DNA of 64,000 nt, taken from assembly GCA_009917455.1 (NCBI GenBank), contig QZDS01000018.1, positions 1 to 64,000 on the forward strand. Reading direction: 5' to 3'. A model generated the notes under the pieces. The model searched no databases, was not told where the DNA came from, and saw only the letters and a list, made by a program, of their open reading frames with translations. This document shows, in pieces, positions 27,800 through 37,883 of this stretch (position 1 is the stretch's first letter; each line of letters opens with the position of its first letter). The stretch is from a bacterium 1xD8-48 (GTDB taxonomy: Bacteria; Bacillota; Clostridia; Lachnospirales; Lachnospiraceae). Position numbers and translations under genes: made by a program.

Positions 27800-28186
27800 A
27801 TGATAAATGAAGAAAGGGTCATCCTTATGACCAGGCTGGCTTCTTATGAAGCAAATGAAGGGAAAAAGGATATTTCAATTGTTAATTACTTCAGAGGCGA
27901 TTACATTGGTTTCCAGGTTTTGAAGTCGATTATTGCCGCTACGATATCTTTTTTTGCATTGTTCGCGGTCTATATTTTTTATAATTTTGAAGAACTGATG
28001 CAGGATGTTTATAAGATGAATCTGCTGGAGTATGGGAAGAGTATTGTAACGATTTATTTATGCTCTGTAGGTGCATACGGGGTTCTGTCTTATATTCTGT
28101 TTTCAATCCGCTACAGCAGAGCCAGAAAAAGCCTGAAAAATTATTACGGGAATCTCAGGAAATTAGCGGGAATGTATGAAAAATAA
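27800..28186 (+). CDS. Uncharacterised two-helix membrane protein
   Basis: A 128-residue protein with two strong hydrophobic segments (about 41-63, IIAATISFFALFAVYIF; and about 84-105, IVTIYLCSVGAYGVLSYILF) between basic cytoplasmic ends. I recognise no family. ATG 27800 has GGAAGG upstream. It is followed after 14 bp by another unknown membrane protein, then cdaA. Being in the same run suggests a role linked to the membrane, c-di-AMP synthesis or flagella, but this is inference from position only. Confidence 0.75.
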   Translation: MINEERVILMTRLASYEANEGKKDISIVNYFRGDYIGFQVLKSIIAATISFFALFAVYIFYNFEELMQDVYKMNLLEYGKSIVTIYLCSVGAYGVLSYILFSIRYSRARKSLKNYYGNLRKLAGMYEK

Positions 28187-28200
28187 ACGAGGAAAACCAT

Positions 28201-29166
28201 ATGACAACCTTACTAGTTGCAAGACAGTACATTAAAACTTTTATCAGTAAATATGAAGTATATCTGAAACCGCTGATGAAGCTTGTCATCGCGCTCGCCG
28301 CCATGATGATGCTCAACGGAAAAATCGGCTATATGCACAGGCTGGACAGCATATCCATTGTGCTAATCATTGCTCTTATGTGTTCTTTTATGCCGATGAA
28401 CTTTATTATTTTTGTGTCGGCGCTCTTTATGATACTGCATCTTTACGCGTTATCTATGGAGTGTGCGGCTATTATGCTGGTGATATTTCTGGTAATGTTT
28501 CTGCTTTACTTCAGATTTTCACCGAAGGACGCCCTGGTGGTAATACTTACGCCTATGTGCTTCGCTCTTAAAATTCCTTATGTGATGCCTCTGGCAATGG
28601 GACTTTTGGGAACGCCGGCCAGCGCGGTATCCGTGGGCTGCGGAGTTGTGGTAAGCTTTCTGATTGGCCATGTCACAGACAACGCAACCGCAATTATGAG
28701 TATGGACTCAGACGATATGGCAACCAGGTTCCGGTTCATTATAGACAGCTTTCTTGACAATAAAGAGATGTTGTTCACCATAGCCGCCTTTGCCGTAACC
28801 ATCACCGTTGTGTATTTAATCAGGAGAATGTCGGTTGACTACGCGTGGACCATTGCAATCATAGCCGGTGCGCTTACAGACGTGGTTTTACTGCTGGTGG
28901 GCGATTTGATGTTTGATACCAACGTATCCTTCGGAGGCATTATTATAGGGACAATTATCGCCGTGCTGATAGCAAAGGTAGTGGAATTCTTTTCCTTCAA
29001 TCTGGATTACAGCCGGACGGAGAAGGTTCAGTTTGAGGATGACGAATATTATTACTATGTAAAAGCAATACCCAAGTTTACGGTATCGACACCCTCAAGA
29101 ACTGTCAAACGGATTAATGCCACCAGAAAGCACTCTTCGGGCAGCCACCCGAAAAATAATAATTAA
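28201..29166 (+). CDS. Uncharacterised polytopic membrane protein upstream of cdaA
   Basis: A 321-residue protein with about nine hydrophobic segments (first near residue 27, last near 260) and a hydrophilic, basic C-terminal tail of about 50 residues containing an acidic-Tyr patch (FEDDEYYYY). No known transporter motif is visible. The tail probably lies in the cytoplasm. It ends 36 bp before cdaA, with no terminator between, so co-expression is likely. It may be a partner or sensor for the c-di-AMP cyclase, but no sequence evidence proves it. Confidence 0.78.
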   Translation: MTTLLVARQYIKTFISKYEVYLKPLMKLVIALAAMMMLNGKIGYMHRLDSISIVLIIALMCSFMPMNFIIFVSALFMILHLYALSMECAAIMLVIFLVMFLLYFRFSPKDALVVILTPMCFALKIPYVMPLAMGLLGTPASAVSVGCGVVVSFLIGHVTDNATAIMSMDSDDMATRFRFIIDSFLDNKEMLFTIAAFAVTITVVYLIRRMSVDYAWTIAIIAGALTDVVLLLVGDLMFDTNVSFGGIIIGTIIAVLIAKVVEFFSFNLDYSRTEKVQFEDDEYYYYVKAIPKFTVSTPSRTVKRINATRKHSSGSHPKNNN

Positions 29167-29202
29167 AAATCAGTAATTTAAAGTAACGGGGAATGACTGA
29201 AA

Positions 29203-30072
29203 ATGACATATATAAAGGAACTAAGCGAGATATCCCTGTCACGTATGTCAGGCTTGCGCTGGACGGATATTGTGGAAATCATTATCCTTGCATTTGTACT
29301 GTATTATGTGCTGGTATGGATTAAAAATACAAAGGCATGGTCGGTGCTTAAAGGATTTTTTGTTATTGTGGCTTTTATTCTGATTGCCGCATACTTTGAA
29401 ATGAACACCATTATCTGGATAGTGCAGAATACCTTCGGCGTAGTGGCGACAGCCGTGGTGGTGATTCTGCAGCCGGAGCTGAGGAAGGCAATCGACGAGC
29501 TTGGCAGGAAAAATATCTTAACTTCCATCCTTCCTTTTGAAGTGGGAAGAAGTTCGCCGGAGGGCAGATTTTCCGACAAGACAATCAATGAAATTGCAAA
29601 AGCATGTGTGGAGATGGGCAAGGTGAAAACCGGTGCGCTGATTGTGATGGAACAAAATCAGCGCCTTACGGAATACGAGAGGACAGGAATTGATGTGGAC
29701 GGCATTGTTACAAGCCAGCTTCTCATCAATATTTTTGAGCATAACACCCCTCTTCACGACGGAGCCATAATTGTCAGGGGAAACAGAGTAACTTCCGCTA
29801 CCTGCTACCTTCCCCTGTCGGATAATATGCAGCTTAGCAAGGATTTGGGAACCAGGCACAGAGCCGGCGTGGGAATTTCCGAGGTGACGGATTCCCTTAC
29901 CGTAATCGTGTCCGAGGAAACCGGAAAAATCAGCGTGGCATATGAAGGAAAGTTAGAGCGCGGATTAAGCGGTGACGCCCTGAAGGAGAGGATGAAATTA
30001 ATACAGAATAAGCCGGAGACAGAGAGTCGGAAAAAGATTCTGTGGAAGGGACGGTCGAAAGGTGAAAAATAG
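29203..30072 (+). CDS. cdaA: Diadenylate cyclase CdaA
   Basis: The membrane-bound c-di-AMP synthase, 289 residues. Three N-terminal membrane helices (about 20-90) precede the DAC domain (about 100-240) with the catalytic motifs HDGA (Asp186-Gly187-Ala188) and RHR (218-220). It joins two ATP into c-di-AMP, an essential regulator of potassium and wall homeostasis. The cdaR start lies inside its 3' end, so the usual cdaA-cdaR-glmM operon is preserved. Confidence 0.97.
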   Translation: MTYIKELSEISLSRMSGLRWTDIVEIIILAFVLYYVLVWIKNTKAWSVLKGFFVIVAFILIAAYFEMNTIIWIVQNTFGVVATAVVVILQPELRKAIDELGRKNILTSILPFEVGRSSPEGRFSDKTINEIAKACVEMGKVKTGALIVMEQNQRLTEYERTGIDVDGIVTSQLLINIFEHNTPLHDGAIIVRGNRVTSATCYLPLSDNMQLSKDLGTRHRAGVGISEVTDSLTVIVSEETGKISVAYEGKLERGLSGDALKERMKLIQNKPETESRKKILWKGRSKGEK

Positions 30073-31351
30073 ATTGACAAACAACATCGGACTGAAGCTG
30101 GCATCTGTTTTTTGCGCGTTGGTGCTCTGGCTGGTAGTCAACAGCATGAACGACCCGACGGTTCCACAGCCCTATTACAATATACCGGTTAAGCTTTTAA
30201 ATACAAATCTGATTACAGATTCCAATCAGGTATATGAAATTCTTGACGACACGGATGTTATCAGCAGAGTGGTGGTGAGGGCACCCCGTTCAGTCATCAG
30301 TGAGTTGAAGGCCGATAATATTATTGCGACGGCGGACGTCAGCGAGCTGAGCAGCCTGGACACGATTTCCATTAAGCTCTCGACGGACGTCTCCTACAGA
30401 GATATTGTGAGCATCACAGGCAGTATTGATACGGTTAAACTCAATATTGAAAATAAGAGAAGCAAGGCTCTTGCGCTGAAGGCAACAGCGGTCGGAAAGC
30501 AGGAAAACGGATATATCATAGGCGATATTACAACCGACCAGAACCTTGTAAGAATTTCCGGGCCGCAGTCCGTAATTGACAGGATTGCGAGGGCATCGGT
30601 GGAAGTGGACGTCAGCGGAATGACCAGCGATATTCTCACTAATGCGGAAATTAAATTTTATGATGCGGAGGATACAGAGGTAGATGTCAGCGGCGCGACA
30701 TTAAATATCAAGTCTGTGAGCGTGAAAGTGAGCATTGCTCAGACAAAGAGCGTTCCGGTGAACTTTACCGTGGAGGGAGAGGCGGCCTTCGGTTACCGGT
30801 ATACCGGCGAAATTGAAGGCAATGGCGGAGAGGTTCTGATTGCCGGCAGAGCAAGCGCGCTTAAGAATATTGCTTCCATAGAAGTACCGGCGGAAGCGCT
30901 TGATATTACGGATATGGCGGAAGACTGGCAGACAGAAGTGGATATCCGTCCTTATCTTCCTGACAATGTTACCCTGGCGAACCCTTCGGACGCCGTGCGT
31001 ACAGTTACCGTGCGCATCGAGCAGGAGGCTTCCAGGAGAATGGAAATCAGAAGCGAAAAGGTCAGGATTACGAACCTTCCGGAAGGATATGACGCCAGTA
31101 TTTCCGGTCTGGACGAAACCTTTATTATGGAAATCAGAGGACTTTCAAAGGATGTGGCTGCCGTGCAGGCAAGCGGTATCAGCGGCACGGTGGATATTGA
31201 AAGATGGATGCAGCTAAGAGGAACAGATGTGCCGGAGACAGGATTTTTCTCGGTGGCGGTTGATTTCGGGCTGCCTGAGGAAGTGGAAATGGTAAGACCG
31301 GTTACCGTAACTTTGCATATTTCAGAACTGGAGGAAGAGGAAAATGAGTAG
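30062..31351 (+). CDS. cdaR: CdaA regulatory protein CdaR (YbbR domains)
   Basis: A 429-residue protein with one N-terminal membrane anchor (about 10-27, LASVFCALVLWLVVNSM) and about four YbbR repeats exposed outside. Family knowledge: CdaR binds and modulates CdaA. The GTG start overlaps cdaA by 11 bp and the end overlaps glmM by 8 bp, so stoichiometric coupling is likely. Confidence 0.95.
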   Translation: MKNRLTNNIGLKLASVFCALVLWLVVNSMNDPTVPQPYYNIPVKLLNTNLITDSNQVYEILDDTDVISRVVVRAPRSVISELKADNIIATADVSELSSLDTISIKLSTDVSYRDIVSITGSIDTVKLNIENKRSKALALKATAVGKQENGYIIGDITTDQNLVRISGPQSVIDRIARASVEVDVSGMTSDILTNAEIKFYDAEDTEVDVSGATLNIKSVSVKVSIAQTKSVPVNFTVEGEAAFGYRYTGEIEGNGGEVLIAGRASALKNIASIEVPAEALDITDMAEDWQTEVDIRPYLPDNVTLANPSDAVRTVTVRIEQEASRRMEIRSEKVRITNLPEGYDASISGLDETFIMEIRGLSKDVAAVQASGISGTVDIERWMQLRGTDVPETGFFSVAVDFGLPEEVEMVRPVTVTLHISELEEEENE

Positions 31352-32693
31352 ATTATTTGGTACGGACGGCGTCAGAGGCGTTGCAAACGATGAGCTGACA
31401 TTACAGCTTGCAATGCAGTTAGGGCAGGCAGGAGCCTATGTGCTGACGAAAGAAAACATGCATAAGCCGACCATTATGGTAGGCTGTGATACCAGAATTT
31501 CAGGAGATATGCTGGCCAATGCCCTGATGGCGGGGATCTGCTCCGTAGGCGCCAATGCCGTGTACGTAGGGGTGATTCCCACTCCGGCAGTAGCATACCT
31601 CACCAGAAAATATAAGGTGGATGCGGGCGTTGTGATTTCGGCGTCTCACAATCCGGTGGAGTTTAACGGAATCAAGTTTTTTGACGGGGACGGCTATAAG
31701 CTGCCGGACGCTCTGGAGGATGAAATTGAAGATGTAATCAAAAACAATATGAACGGCATTAAATTTCCCACAGGGCCCAATGTTGGAAAAATCAAATATC
31801 GTACGGATGCGAGAGAAGAATATATCAACCATTCCATCCGCTCCGTAAATGTGGACTTATCGAAGCTGAAAATCGTTGTGGACTGTGCGGAGGGGGCTGC
31901 TCACTATACATCCGTGGAAGCGCTCAGAGAGCTTGGCGGCAACGTAGTTGCCATCCATAACATGCCCGACGGAACCAACATTAACGCCAACTGCGGCTCT
32001 ACCCATATGGAAGAGCTGATGGCAAGGGTAGTCTACGAGAAAGCGGATATCGGCCTTGCCTTTGACGGCGACGCTGACAGACTGATGGCAGTGGATGAGC
32101 AGGGCAGAGTGGTGGACGGCGACCAGATTATGGCCATTGTGGGCAATCACATGAAAGAAAACGGCGAGCTGACGGATGATACCATTGTGGCGACTGTCAT
32201 GAGCAACCTGGGTTTCTTCCTCATGGGTGAAAAGAAAGGAATCCATATCGAGCAGACAAAGGTCGGCGACAGGTATGTGCTTGAGAGAATGAAAGAAATC
32301 GGAGCCAGCCTTGGTGGCGAACAGTCGGGCCATATCATTTTCCTGAAGGAAAATACCACGGGAGACGGCCTTTTAAGCGCGCTGCATCTTTTGAAGGTAA
32401 TGGTGGAAACCGGCAAACCTTTGTCGGAGCTTGCATCTGTCATGGAGGTACTGCCTCAGGCACTGGTAAATGCAAAGGTGCCCAACCACAAAAAAGAAAA
32501 CTATTTGGAATACCCTGAAATTGCCAGCGCGATAAAAGAGCTTACGGATAAGTTCGCCGGCGAAGGAAGAGTATTAATCCGTCCTTCGGGAACAGAGCCC
32601 CTTGTTCGGGTTATGATTGAGGGCAAGGACCAGAAGATGATTGAGAAGGAAGCAAATAAGCTTGCCGCACTGATTCAGAATATTATGCTGTAA
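31344..32693 (+). CDS. glmM: Phosphoglucosamine mutase
   Basis: GlmM, 449 residues, converts glucosamine-6-phosphate to glucosamine-1-phosphate for peptidoglycan. The phosphoserine is Ser101 in ISASHNPVEFNG; the metal-binding loop is DGDADR; the phosphate-binding loop is RPSGTEPLVRV. In other Firmicutes GlmM binds CdaA and inhibits it, which fits the fixed gene order. It is intact. Confidence 0.97.
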   Translation: MSRLFGTDGVRGVANDELTLQLAMQLGQAGAYVLTKENMHKPTIMVGCDTRISGDMLANALMAGICSVGANAVYVGVIPTPAVAYLTRKYKVDAGVVISASHNPVEFNGIKFFDGDGYKLPDALEDEIEDVIKNNMNGIKFPTGPNVGKIKYRTDAREEYINHSIRSVNVDLSKLKIVVDCAEGAAHYTSVEALRELGGNVVAIHNMPDGTNINANCGSTHMEELMARVVYEKADIGLAFDGDADRLMAVDEQGRVVDGDQIMAIVGNHMKENGELTDDTIVATVMSNLGFFLMGEKKGIHIEQTKVGDRYVLERMKEIGASLGGEQSGHIIFLKENTTGDGLLSALHLLKVMVETGKPLSELASVMEVLPQALVNAKVPNHKKENYLEYPEIASAIKELTDKFAGEGRVLIRPSGTEPLVRVMIEGKDQKMIEKEANKLAALIQNIML

Positions 32694-32725
32694 CCGGAGC
32701 AGAAAACGAATGGGAGGGAAACGGT

Positions 32726-32989
32726 ATGGTAAGCCAGAAAGTGGTTATTAAGAACCCGACGGGTCTTCACCTGAGACCGGCAGGTATCCTGTGTAAGGAG
32801 GCAATGCAGTTCAAGTCACTGATTACATTTTCTTTCAGGGGCAGTACTGCAAACGCCAAGAGCGTATTAAGTGTTTTGGGCGCCTGTGTGAAATGCGGGG
32901 ATGAAGTTGAATTTGTCTGTGAAGGCGAGGATGAAGCCGAGGCGCTTGCGACCCTGGTGAAAGCAATTGAGAACGGTTTGGGTGAATAA
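32726..32989 (+). CDS. ptsH: HPr phosphocarrier protein
   Basis: An 87-residue HPr with both regulatory sites: His15 in TGLHLRP (phosphorylated by enzyme I) and Ser46 in NAKSVLSVLG (target of HPr kinase, encoded at 55786). It can therefore serve in PTS transport and catabolite control. It is not next to ptsI; it sits 33 bp after glmM. It contrasts with the His-less paralogue at 60676. Confidence 0.93.
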   Translation: MVSQKVVIKNPTGLHLRPAGILCKEAMQFKSLITFSFRGSTANAKSVLSVLGACVKCGDEVEFVCEGEDEAEALATLVKAIENGLGE

Positions 32990-33001
32990 GGCAAATAATA
33001 A

Positions 33002-33036
33002 GCTCCGGGGATTTAAACTCCCGGAGCTTTTATTAT
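33002..33036. terminator. Bidirectional terminator between HPr and the YerB-type lipoprotein
   Basis: GCTCCGGG (33002-33009) pairs with CCCGGAGC (33020-33027), with AATAATAA before and TTTTATTATT after, giving a U-tract on both strands. It separates two convergent genes and just reaches the stop codon of the reverse gene. Confidence 0.85.
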
Positions 33037-34193
33037 TTGGACTCCACAGTCTTTCCGTCCACCAGGAATGCGTCGCCTTCCTTAAGAATGCAGACCATTG
33101 TCTTTCCGGTGTTCAGCTTGATTTCATTTCCGTTATCGTCAAAGTAACTGGTGGCGCCGTAATCAGAAGTTTTTTCCCAGGTAACATGAATGCCTTTCCC
33201 ATTAGTAAAAAACCAGCCGTCGCGGGTATTGTCGTGGCATTGAAAAGAAAGATAACCTTTCTGGTCCCTGACTTCATAATAGGTATTTTGAATCAGCAGG
33301 TTTTTAAACGAGAGTTGTTCGTTATTAGCCAGATCAATGTGAGGGCCGTCGCCCTCTCCCGGTATATTCTGGTATCTGTCATAAAGTCCTGTCTCCTCAT
33401 TATATAAAAAATATGGATTTGTGACAGGGTAGGCGGGAGCCATATCGATTTTGGAGGCGGCTGATGAGTCAGGGTACTGCTCTAGGGTGTTTGGGGCTGT
33501 TTCCGGCGCAAACAAATAATGCTCTTCGTCCGCATAATCTTCCCTGTACTCCAGAGGATAACCGTAGTGATTTGCGGCGCTTTCAATTCTGTCCGTGCCG
33601 GTAAACGCATTGTCGGTGGAATTTTTTGCGGAATCTCTGTAGCTTGCTTTCGGATAGCTGATGCAGTCAATGTTCTGAGTGTCGGCGCGCTCAACAAGGC
33701 TGTCCATGTAAAAGGGACCTCCGTAATGAATAAAGATGGCATCCCATTCAAATGCCCAGTACATAAAATAGTCGCGGCCGCTCCGTATATTTCCCAGTTT
33801 ATCGATGTCCTTCCAGTCGTCATATATCGCCATCAGCCTTGTAAGGTCGTTTTCAACGCTGCATTCATAGAGAACGGAAGCCTTTGAAAGACCGTAATGG
33901 CTTGCAGTTTTTGAGTTGGGAACCAAAACCGCAATAGGACGGGTTTTGTCAACGGATTCGTCCACCCATTCATTGGTAATCCGGCTTCTGACCATACCCT
34001 TTTCGGGGGGCATGTCCGTCTCTTCCGATTCGTTGACCGTAAGGCCGTCATCTTTCTGTATTTCCCCGGGCTGCATCTCCTGAACGTGCGAAGGCTCAGG
34101 CACGGCGTCAGTTTCTCCCGTATCCTTTCCACAACCAAATAAAAAAAGGGATGAAGACAAGGCGGCAAGAAAGAGAACCTGTAATCTTTTCAT
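33033..34193 (-). CDS. YerB-type (DUF3048) lipoprotein
   Basis: A 386-residue lipoprotein: signal MKRLQVLFLAALSSSLFLFG, lipobox Cys21, an acidic linker to about 65, then the DUF3048 N- and C-terminal domains (RPIAVLVPNSKTASHYGLSK; DGWFFTNGKGIHVTWEK). Family knowledge: YerB-like proteins are secreted and of unknown biochemical role; some relatives may bind wall components. It is transcribed alone, convergent with HPr and divergent from the next gene. Confidence 0.9.
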   Translation of the reverse strand: MKRLQVLFLAALSSSLFLFGCGKDTGETDAVPEPSHVQEMQPGEIQKDDGLTVNESEETDMPPEKGMVRSRITNEWVDESVDKTRPIAVLVPNSKTASHYGLSKASVLYECSVENDLTRLMAIYDDWKDIDKLGNIRSGRDYFMYWAFEWDAIFIHYGGPFYMDSLVERADTQNIDCISYPKASYRDSAKNSTDNAFTGTDRIESAANHYGYPLEYREDYADEEHYLFAPETAPNTLEQYPDSSAASKIDMAPAYPVTNPYFLYNEETGLYDRYQNIPGEGDGPHIDLANNEQLSFKNLLIQNTYYEVRDQKGYLSFQCHDNTRDGWFFTNGKGIHVTWEKTSDYGATSYFDDNGNEIKLNTGKTMVCILKEGDAFLVDGKTVESK

Positions 34194-34220
34194 CCTGTTT
34201 CCTCACTTTCTGTTTGCGCG

Positions 34221-34252
34221 GGCAATGAGTAAACCTTGCGCGGCTCATTGCC
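34221..34252 (-). promoter_or_regulatory. Stem-loop in the leader of the YerB-type gene
   Basis: GGCAATGAG (34221-34229) and CTCATTGCC (34244-34252) form a perfect 9-bp stem with a 14-base loop, 28 bp before the start codon. It has no U-tract. It may affect message stability or translation. Confidence 0.5.
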
Positions 34253-34351
34253 AACGCATACAGTATAACATATCGCAGGTTGTGAGTCATCAGAGAAAGT
34301 ATTAAGAAAATATTACGATTAACGGCATTCATGCAATTTATTTTATCAGGC

Positions 34352-34380
34352 TTGTCTAAATCGAGATTAAAGGGTAAAAT
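34352..34380 (+). promoter_or_regulatory. Promoter of the DUF212 gene
   Basis: TTGTCT (34352-34357) and TAAAAT (34375-34380) are separated by 17 bp; the start codon is 48 bp further on. Confidence 0.6.
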
Positions 34381-34427
34381 AACAACGGAAGGTTTATAGC
34401 CCAAAAGCATTGTGATGAGGATACGAT

Positions 34428-34883
34428 ATGAAATTTTTAACGGAATTATTTGGAAACCGGATTTTTATTTCCGCTGCGCTGGGGTGGTTTGTGGCCCAGG
34501 TGCTCAAAACTCTGATTCATATGTTTATCACAAAACAGTTTGTGATGGAAAGAATGGTGGGAAGCGGAGGGATGCCCAGCTCCCATTCGGCAACGGTCTG
34601 CGGACTGGCGACGGCTGTGGGGATACGTTACGGCGGCGGAAGCTATGAATTTGCCATGGCGGCGATTCTCGCCATTGTGGTAATGCACGACGCTATGGGC
34701 GTGCGCATGGAAACGGGCAGGCAGGGAAAGGTTTTAAATGAAATGATGGAGGTATTTACCAACATGGGTAAGCAAATCAGCGCGGAGGCGAGACTGAAGG
34801 AATTTGTGGGACATACTCCTCTGCAGGTGCTGATGGGCGCCATTTTGGGTATTATCATTGCGGTAATCGTAATGAGCGTATAA
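34428..34883 (+). CDS. Divergent PAP2 family (DUF212) membrane protein
   Basis: A 151-residue protein with about four hydrophobic segments and the motif [15 protein letters not shown], which is the PAP2-like acid phosphatase core seen in the DUF212 (divergent PAP2) family, followed by [12 protein letters not shown]. Members are found in many Firmicutes and plants; their substrate is unknown, possibly a lipid phosphate. GATGAGG precedes the ATG. Confidence 0.9.
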   Translation: MKFLTELFGNRIFISAALGWFVAQVLKTLIHMFITKQFVMERMVGSGGMPSSHSATVCGLATAVGIRYGGGSYEFAMAAILAIVVMHDAMGVRMETGRQGKVLNEMMEVFTNMGKQISAEARLKEFVGHTPLQVLMGAILGIIIAVIVMSV

Positions 34884-34933
34884 GAGTCTGCTGCGGCGGG
34901 CGGAAGGCGGTTTGCAATCGAAAGGAGAATAAA

Positions 34934-36013
34934 ATGCAAAAGACAGCTTTAATTACAGGCGTTACAGGACAGGACGGCTCCTATCTGGCGGAATTTCTGC
35001 TGGAGAAGGGGTATGAGGTGCACGGGCTGATAAGGAGGCACAGCATCAGCAATACCGGCCGTATAGAGCATATTTTACAGTCGGATTACAATAAGGTGAA
35101 GTTTTTTCTTCACTTTGCAGATACTACCGATTCCAGCAATCTGATGCGGCTGGTAGGCGAAATCCGTCCTACGGAGGTTTACAATCTGGCGGCTCAGTCC
35201 CACGTGGGGGTATCCTTCGAGGTGCCCGAATACACGGCGGATGCCACAGGGGTGAGTACCATAAAGCTTCTCGAGGCAATCCGGGTAAACGGCGGAAACT
35301 GCCGGTACTATCAGGCGTCCACCTCCGAACTGTTTGGCGGGCTCCCCGAAACGGCGCCCCAGAGCGAGAAGACTCCCTTTTATCCCAAGAGTCCTTATGG
35401 AGTGGCCAAGCTTTATTCCTACTGGATAACCGTAAATTACCGTGAATCCTACAATATGTATGCCTGCAATGGCATTTTGTTTAATCACGAATCTCCCAGA
35501 AGAGGAGAAAACTTCGTTACCCGTAAAATTACGCTGGCAATTGCAAACATAATTGCCGGGAAGCAGGAAAAGCTATCCCTGGGAAATATGAATGCCAAGC
35601 GGGACTGGGGCTTTGCCGGGGATTATGTGGAGGGGATGTGGATGATGCTGCAGCAGGACAAGGCGGACGATTATGTGCTTGCCACCAATGAAACCCATAC
35701 GGTGAGAGAGTTTGTGGAAGCGGCGTTTAGGGAGCTGGACATTACCGTAAAATGGGAAGGGCAGGGAATCCATGAAAAAGGATACGACGCTGAGACAGGA
35801 AAGCTTTTGGTAGACGTGAATCCTGAATTTTACCGTCCGGCGGAAGTGGAATTTCTCTGGGGAAATGCGGCAAAGGCGGAAAAAAACCTTGGATGGAAGA
35901 GAAAAGTGGACTTTAACGGACTGGTGGCTATGATGATGGACGCTGACATGAAGGCGATTGCCAAAATGAGCAGCAGCGAATACAGAAACAGCAGGAAAAA
36001 CGGGGAAGCATAA
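34934..36013 (+). CDS. gmd: GDP-mannose 4,6-dehydratase
   Basis: A 359-residue short-chain dehydrogenase/reductase: dinucleotide loop [12 protein letters not shown], active-site YGVAK after the STSELFGG stretch typical of Gmd. It converts GDP-D-mannose to GDP-4-keto-6-deoxymannose, the precursor of GDP-L-fucose. The second enzyme, fcl, is encoded 1.9 kb downstream with one membrane protein between. AAAGGAG precedes the ATG. Confidence 0.96.
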   Translation: MQKTALITGVTGQDGSYLAEFLLEKGYEVHGLIRRHSISNTGRIEHILQSDYNKVKFFLHFADTTDSSNLMRLVGEIRPTEVYNLAAQSHVGVSFEVPEYTADATGVSTIKLLEAIRVNGGNCRYYQASTSELFGGLPETAPQSEKTPFYPKSPYGVAKLYSYWITVNYRESYNMYACNGILFNHESPRRGENFVTRKITLAIANIIAGKQEKLSLGNMNAKRDWGFAGDYVEGMWMMLQQDKADDYVLATNETHTVREFVEAAFRELDITVKWEGQGIHEKGYDAETGKLLVDVNPEFYRPAEVEFLWGNAAKAEKNLGWKRKVDFNGLVAMMMDADMKAIAKMSSSEYRNSRKNGEA

Positions 36014-36093
36014 ATTACGAATGCGGACACTTTGACTTTGGCAGAGCAGACCTGCCGGATTGACAGCAGGCCTGCCGGGATGAGGATGGGCAG

Positions 36094-37794
36094 ATGCTCT
36101 CTGTTTTGTTGATTTGGATGTACATGCTTTTTACCTGCTATGTGGCGGGCTTTGCGTGTATCAGAATGATTTTTGGAAAGGAAAATTTTCGATGTAAAAG
36201 GGAAACCGGCTACCTGTACGCCGGCGTGGGAGCCGTGACGGTTTACGCCCAATTTTTCAGTATTTTCGGGAAGGTGGGGCTTGCAGCCAATCTTCTTCTG
36301 CTTCTTGCATGCGGCGCATGCATCTTTCTGTTCCGAAAGGAAATGGGGGAAAATTTTCATGCGCTCAGGCTGACGACAACGCCGGTGAAAGCGGCCGTGG
36401 CCGCATTGCTTTTCCTTTTATTTGCCTATGGCACGTCCACGGGGATTATTCATTATGACACGGGGCTTTATCATGCCCAGAGCATTCGCTGGATTGAGGA
36501 ATTCGGGGTGGTGCCGGGGCTTGGCAACCTGCACAGTCGGCTGGCCTACAACAGCGCGTCCTTTTGCCTGTCGGCTCTTTACAGCATGGCGTTTCTGGGA
36601 GGACAGTCCTACCACTGCTGTGCGGGATATCTCGCCTTTCTTCTTGCGCTGGTCTGTGGGGAGGCGTTTTTTGCGCGGACAATGGGCCGGGCGGGGGTGC
36701 GCAGAAGGCCGCGGCTATCTGATTTTGCAAGAATCATCAGCGTTTACTATCTGCTTAACCTGTTTGATGAGATGATATCGCCGGCCTCCGACTATTTTAT
36801 GGTGCTTCTGGCGCTTTATATTATTATCCGGTGGCTGGAGCTTCTGGAGGATGAGGAAAGCTCTTATCTGCCCTACGCCATGCTGTGCCTGCTTTGCGTT
36901 GTGGTCATGACGGTGAAGCTTTCCGGCGCGCTGATACTTCTTCTGACCTTAAAACCGGCGGTGATGATGCTCCGAACAAAAGGAAGCGGGAAGGACATTG
37001 CAAAATTTCTTGGAGCGGGAATTCTTACGGCAACGCCTTTCCTGATTCGGAATGTGATTCTGTCAGGCTGGCTGGTATATCCCTTCACCTTCCTTGATTT
37101 GTTTTCCTTTGATTTTAAAATACCGAAAGGCATGGCGGACTATGACGCCCATGAAATACAGGTGTGGGGACGCGGCTACAGCGATGTGAGCCGTTACGGC
37201 GAGCCGGTTACGCGCTGGCTGCCCGACTGGATAAGAAACCTGGACGGAACCGATAAGGTCTTTCTGGCGTTGGCACTGAGCGGCCTGCTTGCGCTTTTGT
37301 TACTTGTCGTTTACGCTCTGGTCAGGAAAAAAAGGGATATGGCGGACTTTCTCCATATTGCGGGAACGCTGGCGGCCTGCTTTTTATTCTGGCTTCTTTC
37401 CGCGCCGCTGATTCGATACGGCTGTGTGTTTTTGTGGATGCTCCCAACGCTGGTCTGGGGCTGGTTGTATCTGCACGTCAGCCCGCATCTGGACAGATTT
37501 AAATTATATTACATTGCCATTATTCTTCTGGGAACCTACAAGCTGTGGGCTTTCGGTCTGGAAACCGGGAAAACCCTGACGGCGGAATATCTGGTGAACC
37601 AGAAAGATTATGAAAATTTTGAAACAGTTCCCTACGAGCTGCACGGCTATACTTTCTATTATCCCGCTTCAGGAGACCGGACAGGATACAGGGATTTCCC
37701 GGCTTCGCCTGTAAAAGCCTCCTCAGGCGAGGGGGAGGATATTTTCAGGGGGAATACGATAGAGGAAGGCTTTACGGCATCGGACAGAGAATGA
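36094..37794 (+). CDS. GT-C-like polytopic membrane protein (LIC_10190-like)
   Basis: A 566-residue protein with about 12 hydrophobic segments. The motif IIHYDTGLYHAQSIRWIEEF near residue 110-130 sits in the first large extracytoplasmic loop, where GT-C glycosyltransferases carry their catalytic acid. This resembles the LIC_10190-type family of uncharacterised membrane proteins in polysaccharide loci. The last about 60 residues are hydrophilic. Lying between gmd and fcl, it may transfer a fucosyl residue from a lipid carrier, or shape a surface glycan. That role is inference. Confidence 0.75.
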   Translation: MLSVLLIWMYMLFTCYVAGFACIRMIFGKENFRCKRETGYLYAGVGAVTVYAQFFSIFGKVGLAANLLLLLACGACIFLFRKEMGENFHALRLTTTPVKAAVAALLFLLFAYGTSTGIIHYDTGLYHAQSIRWIEEFGVVPGLGNLHSRLAYNSASFCLSALYSMAFLGGQSYHCCAGYLAFLLALVCGEAFFARTMGRAGVRRRPRLSDFARIISVYYLLNLFDEMISPASDYFMVLLALYIIIRWLELLEDEESSYLPYAMLCLLCVVVMTVKLSGALILLLTLKPAVMMLRTKGSGKDIAKFLGAGILTATPFLIRNVILSGWLVYPFTFLDLFSFDFKIPKGMADYDAHEIQVWGRGYSDVSRYGEPVTRWLPDWIRNLDGTDKVFLALALSGLLALLLLVVYALVRKKRDMADFLHIAGTLAACFLFWLLSAPLIRYGCVFLWMLPTLVWGWLYLHVSPHLDRFKLYYIAIILLGTYKLWAFGLETGKTLTAEYLVNQKDYENFETVPYELHGYTFYYPASGDRTGYRDFPASPVKASSGEGEDIFRGNTIEEGFTASDRE

Positions 37795-37883
37795 CCGGAA
37801 GAATTTCGGGATGCAAAGCAGCCGGAAATCTTTCCGGATAAGGGGCATTCGAAGGGAGGTGCGGAAGTGGAATGGAGGAGAAT

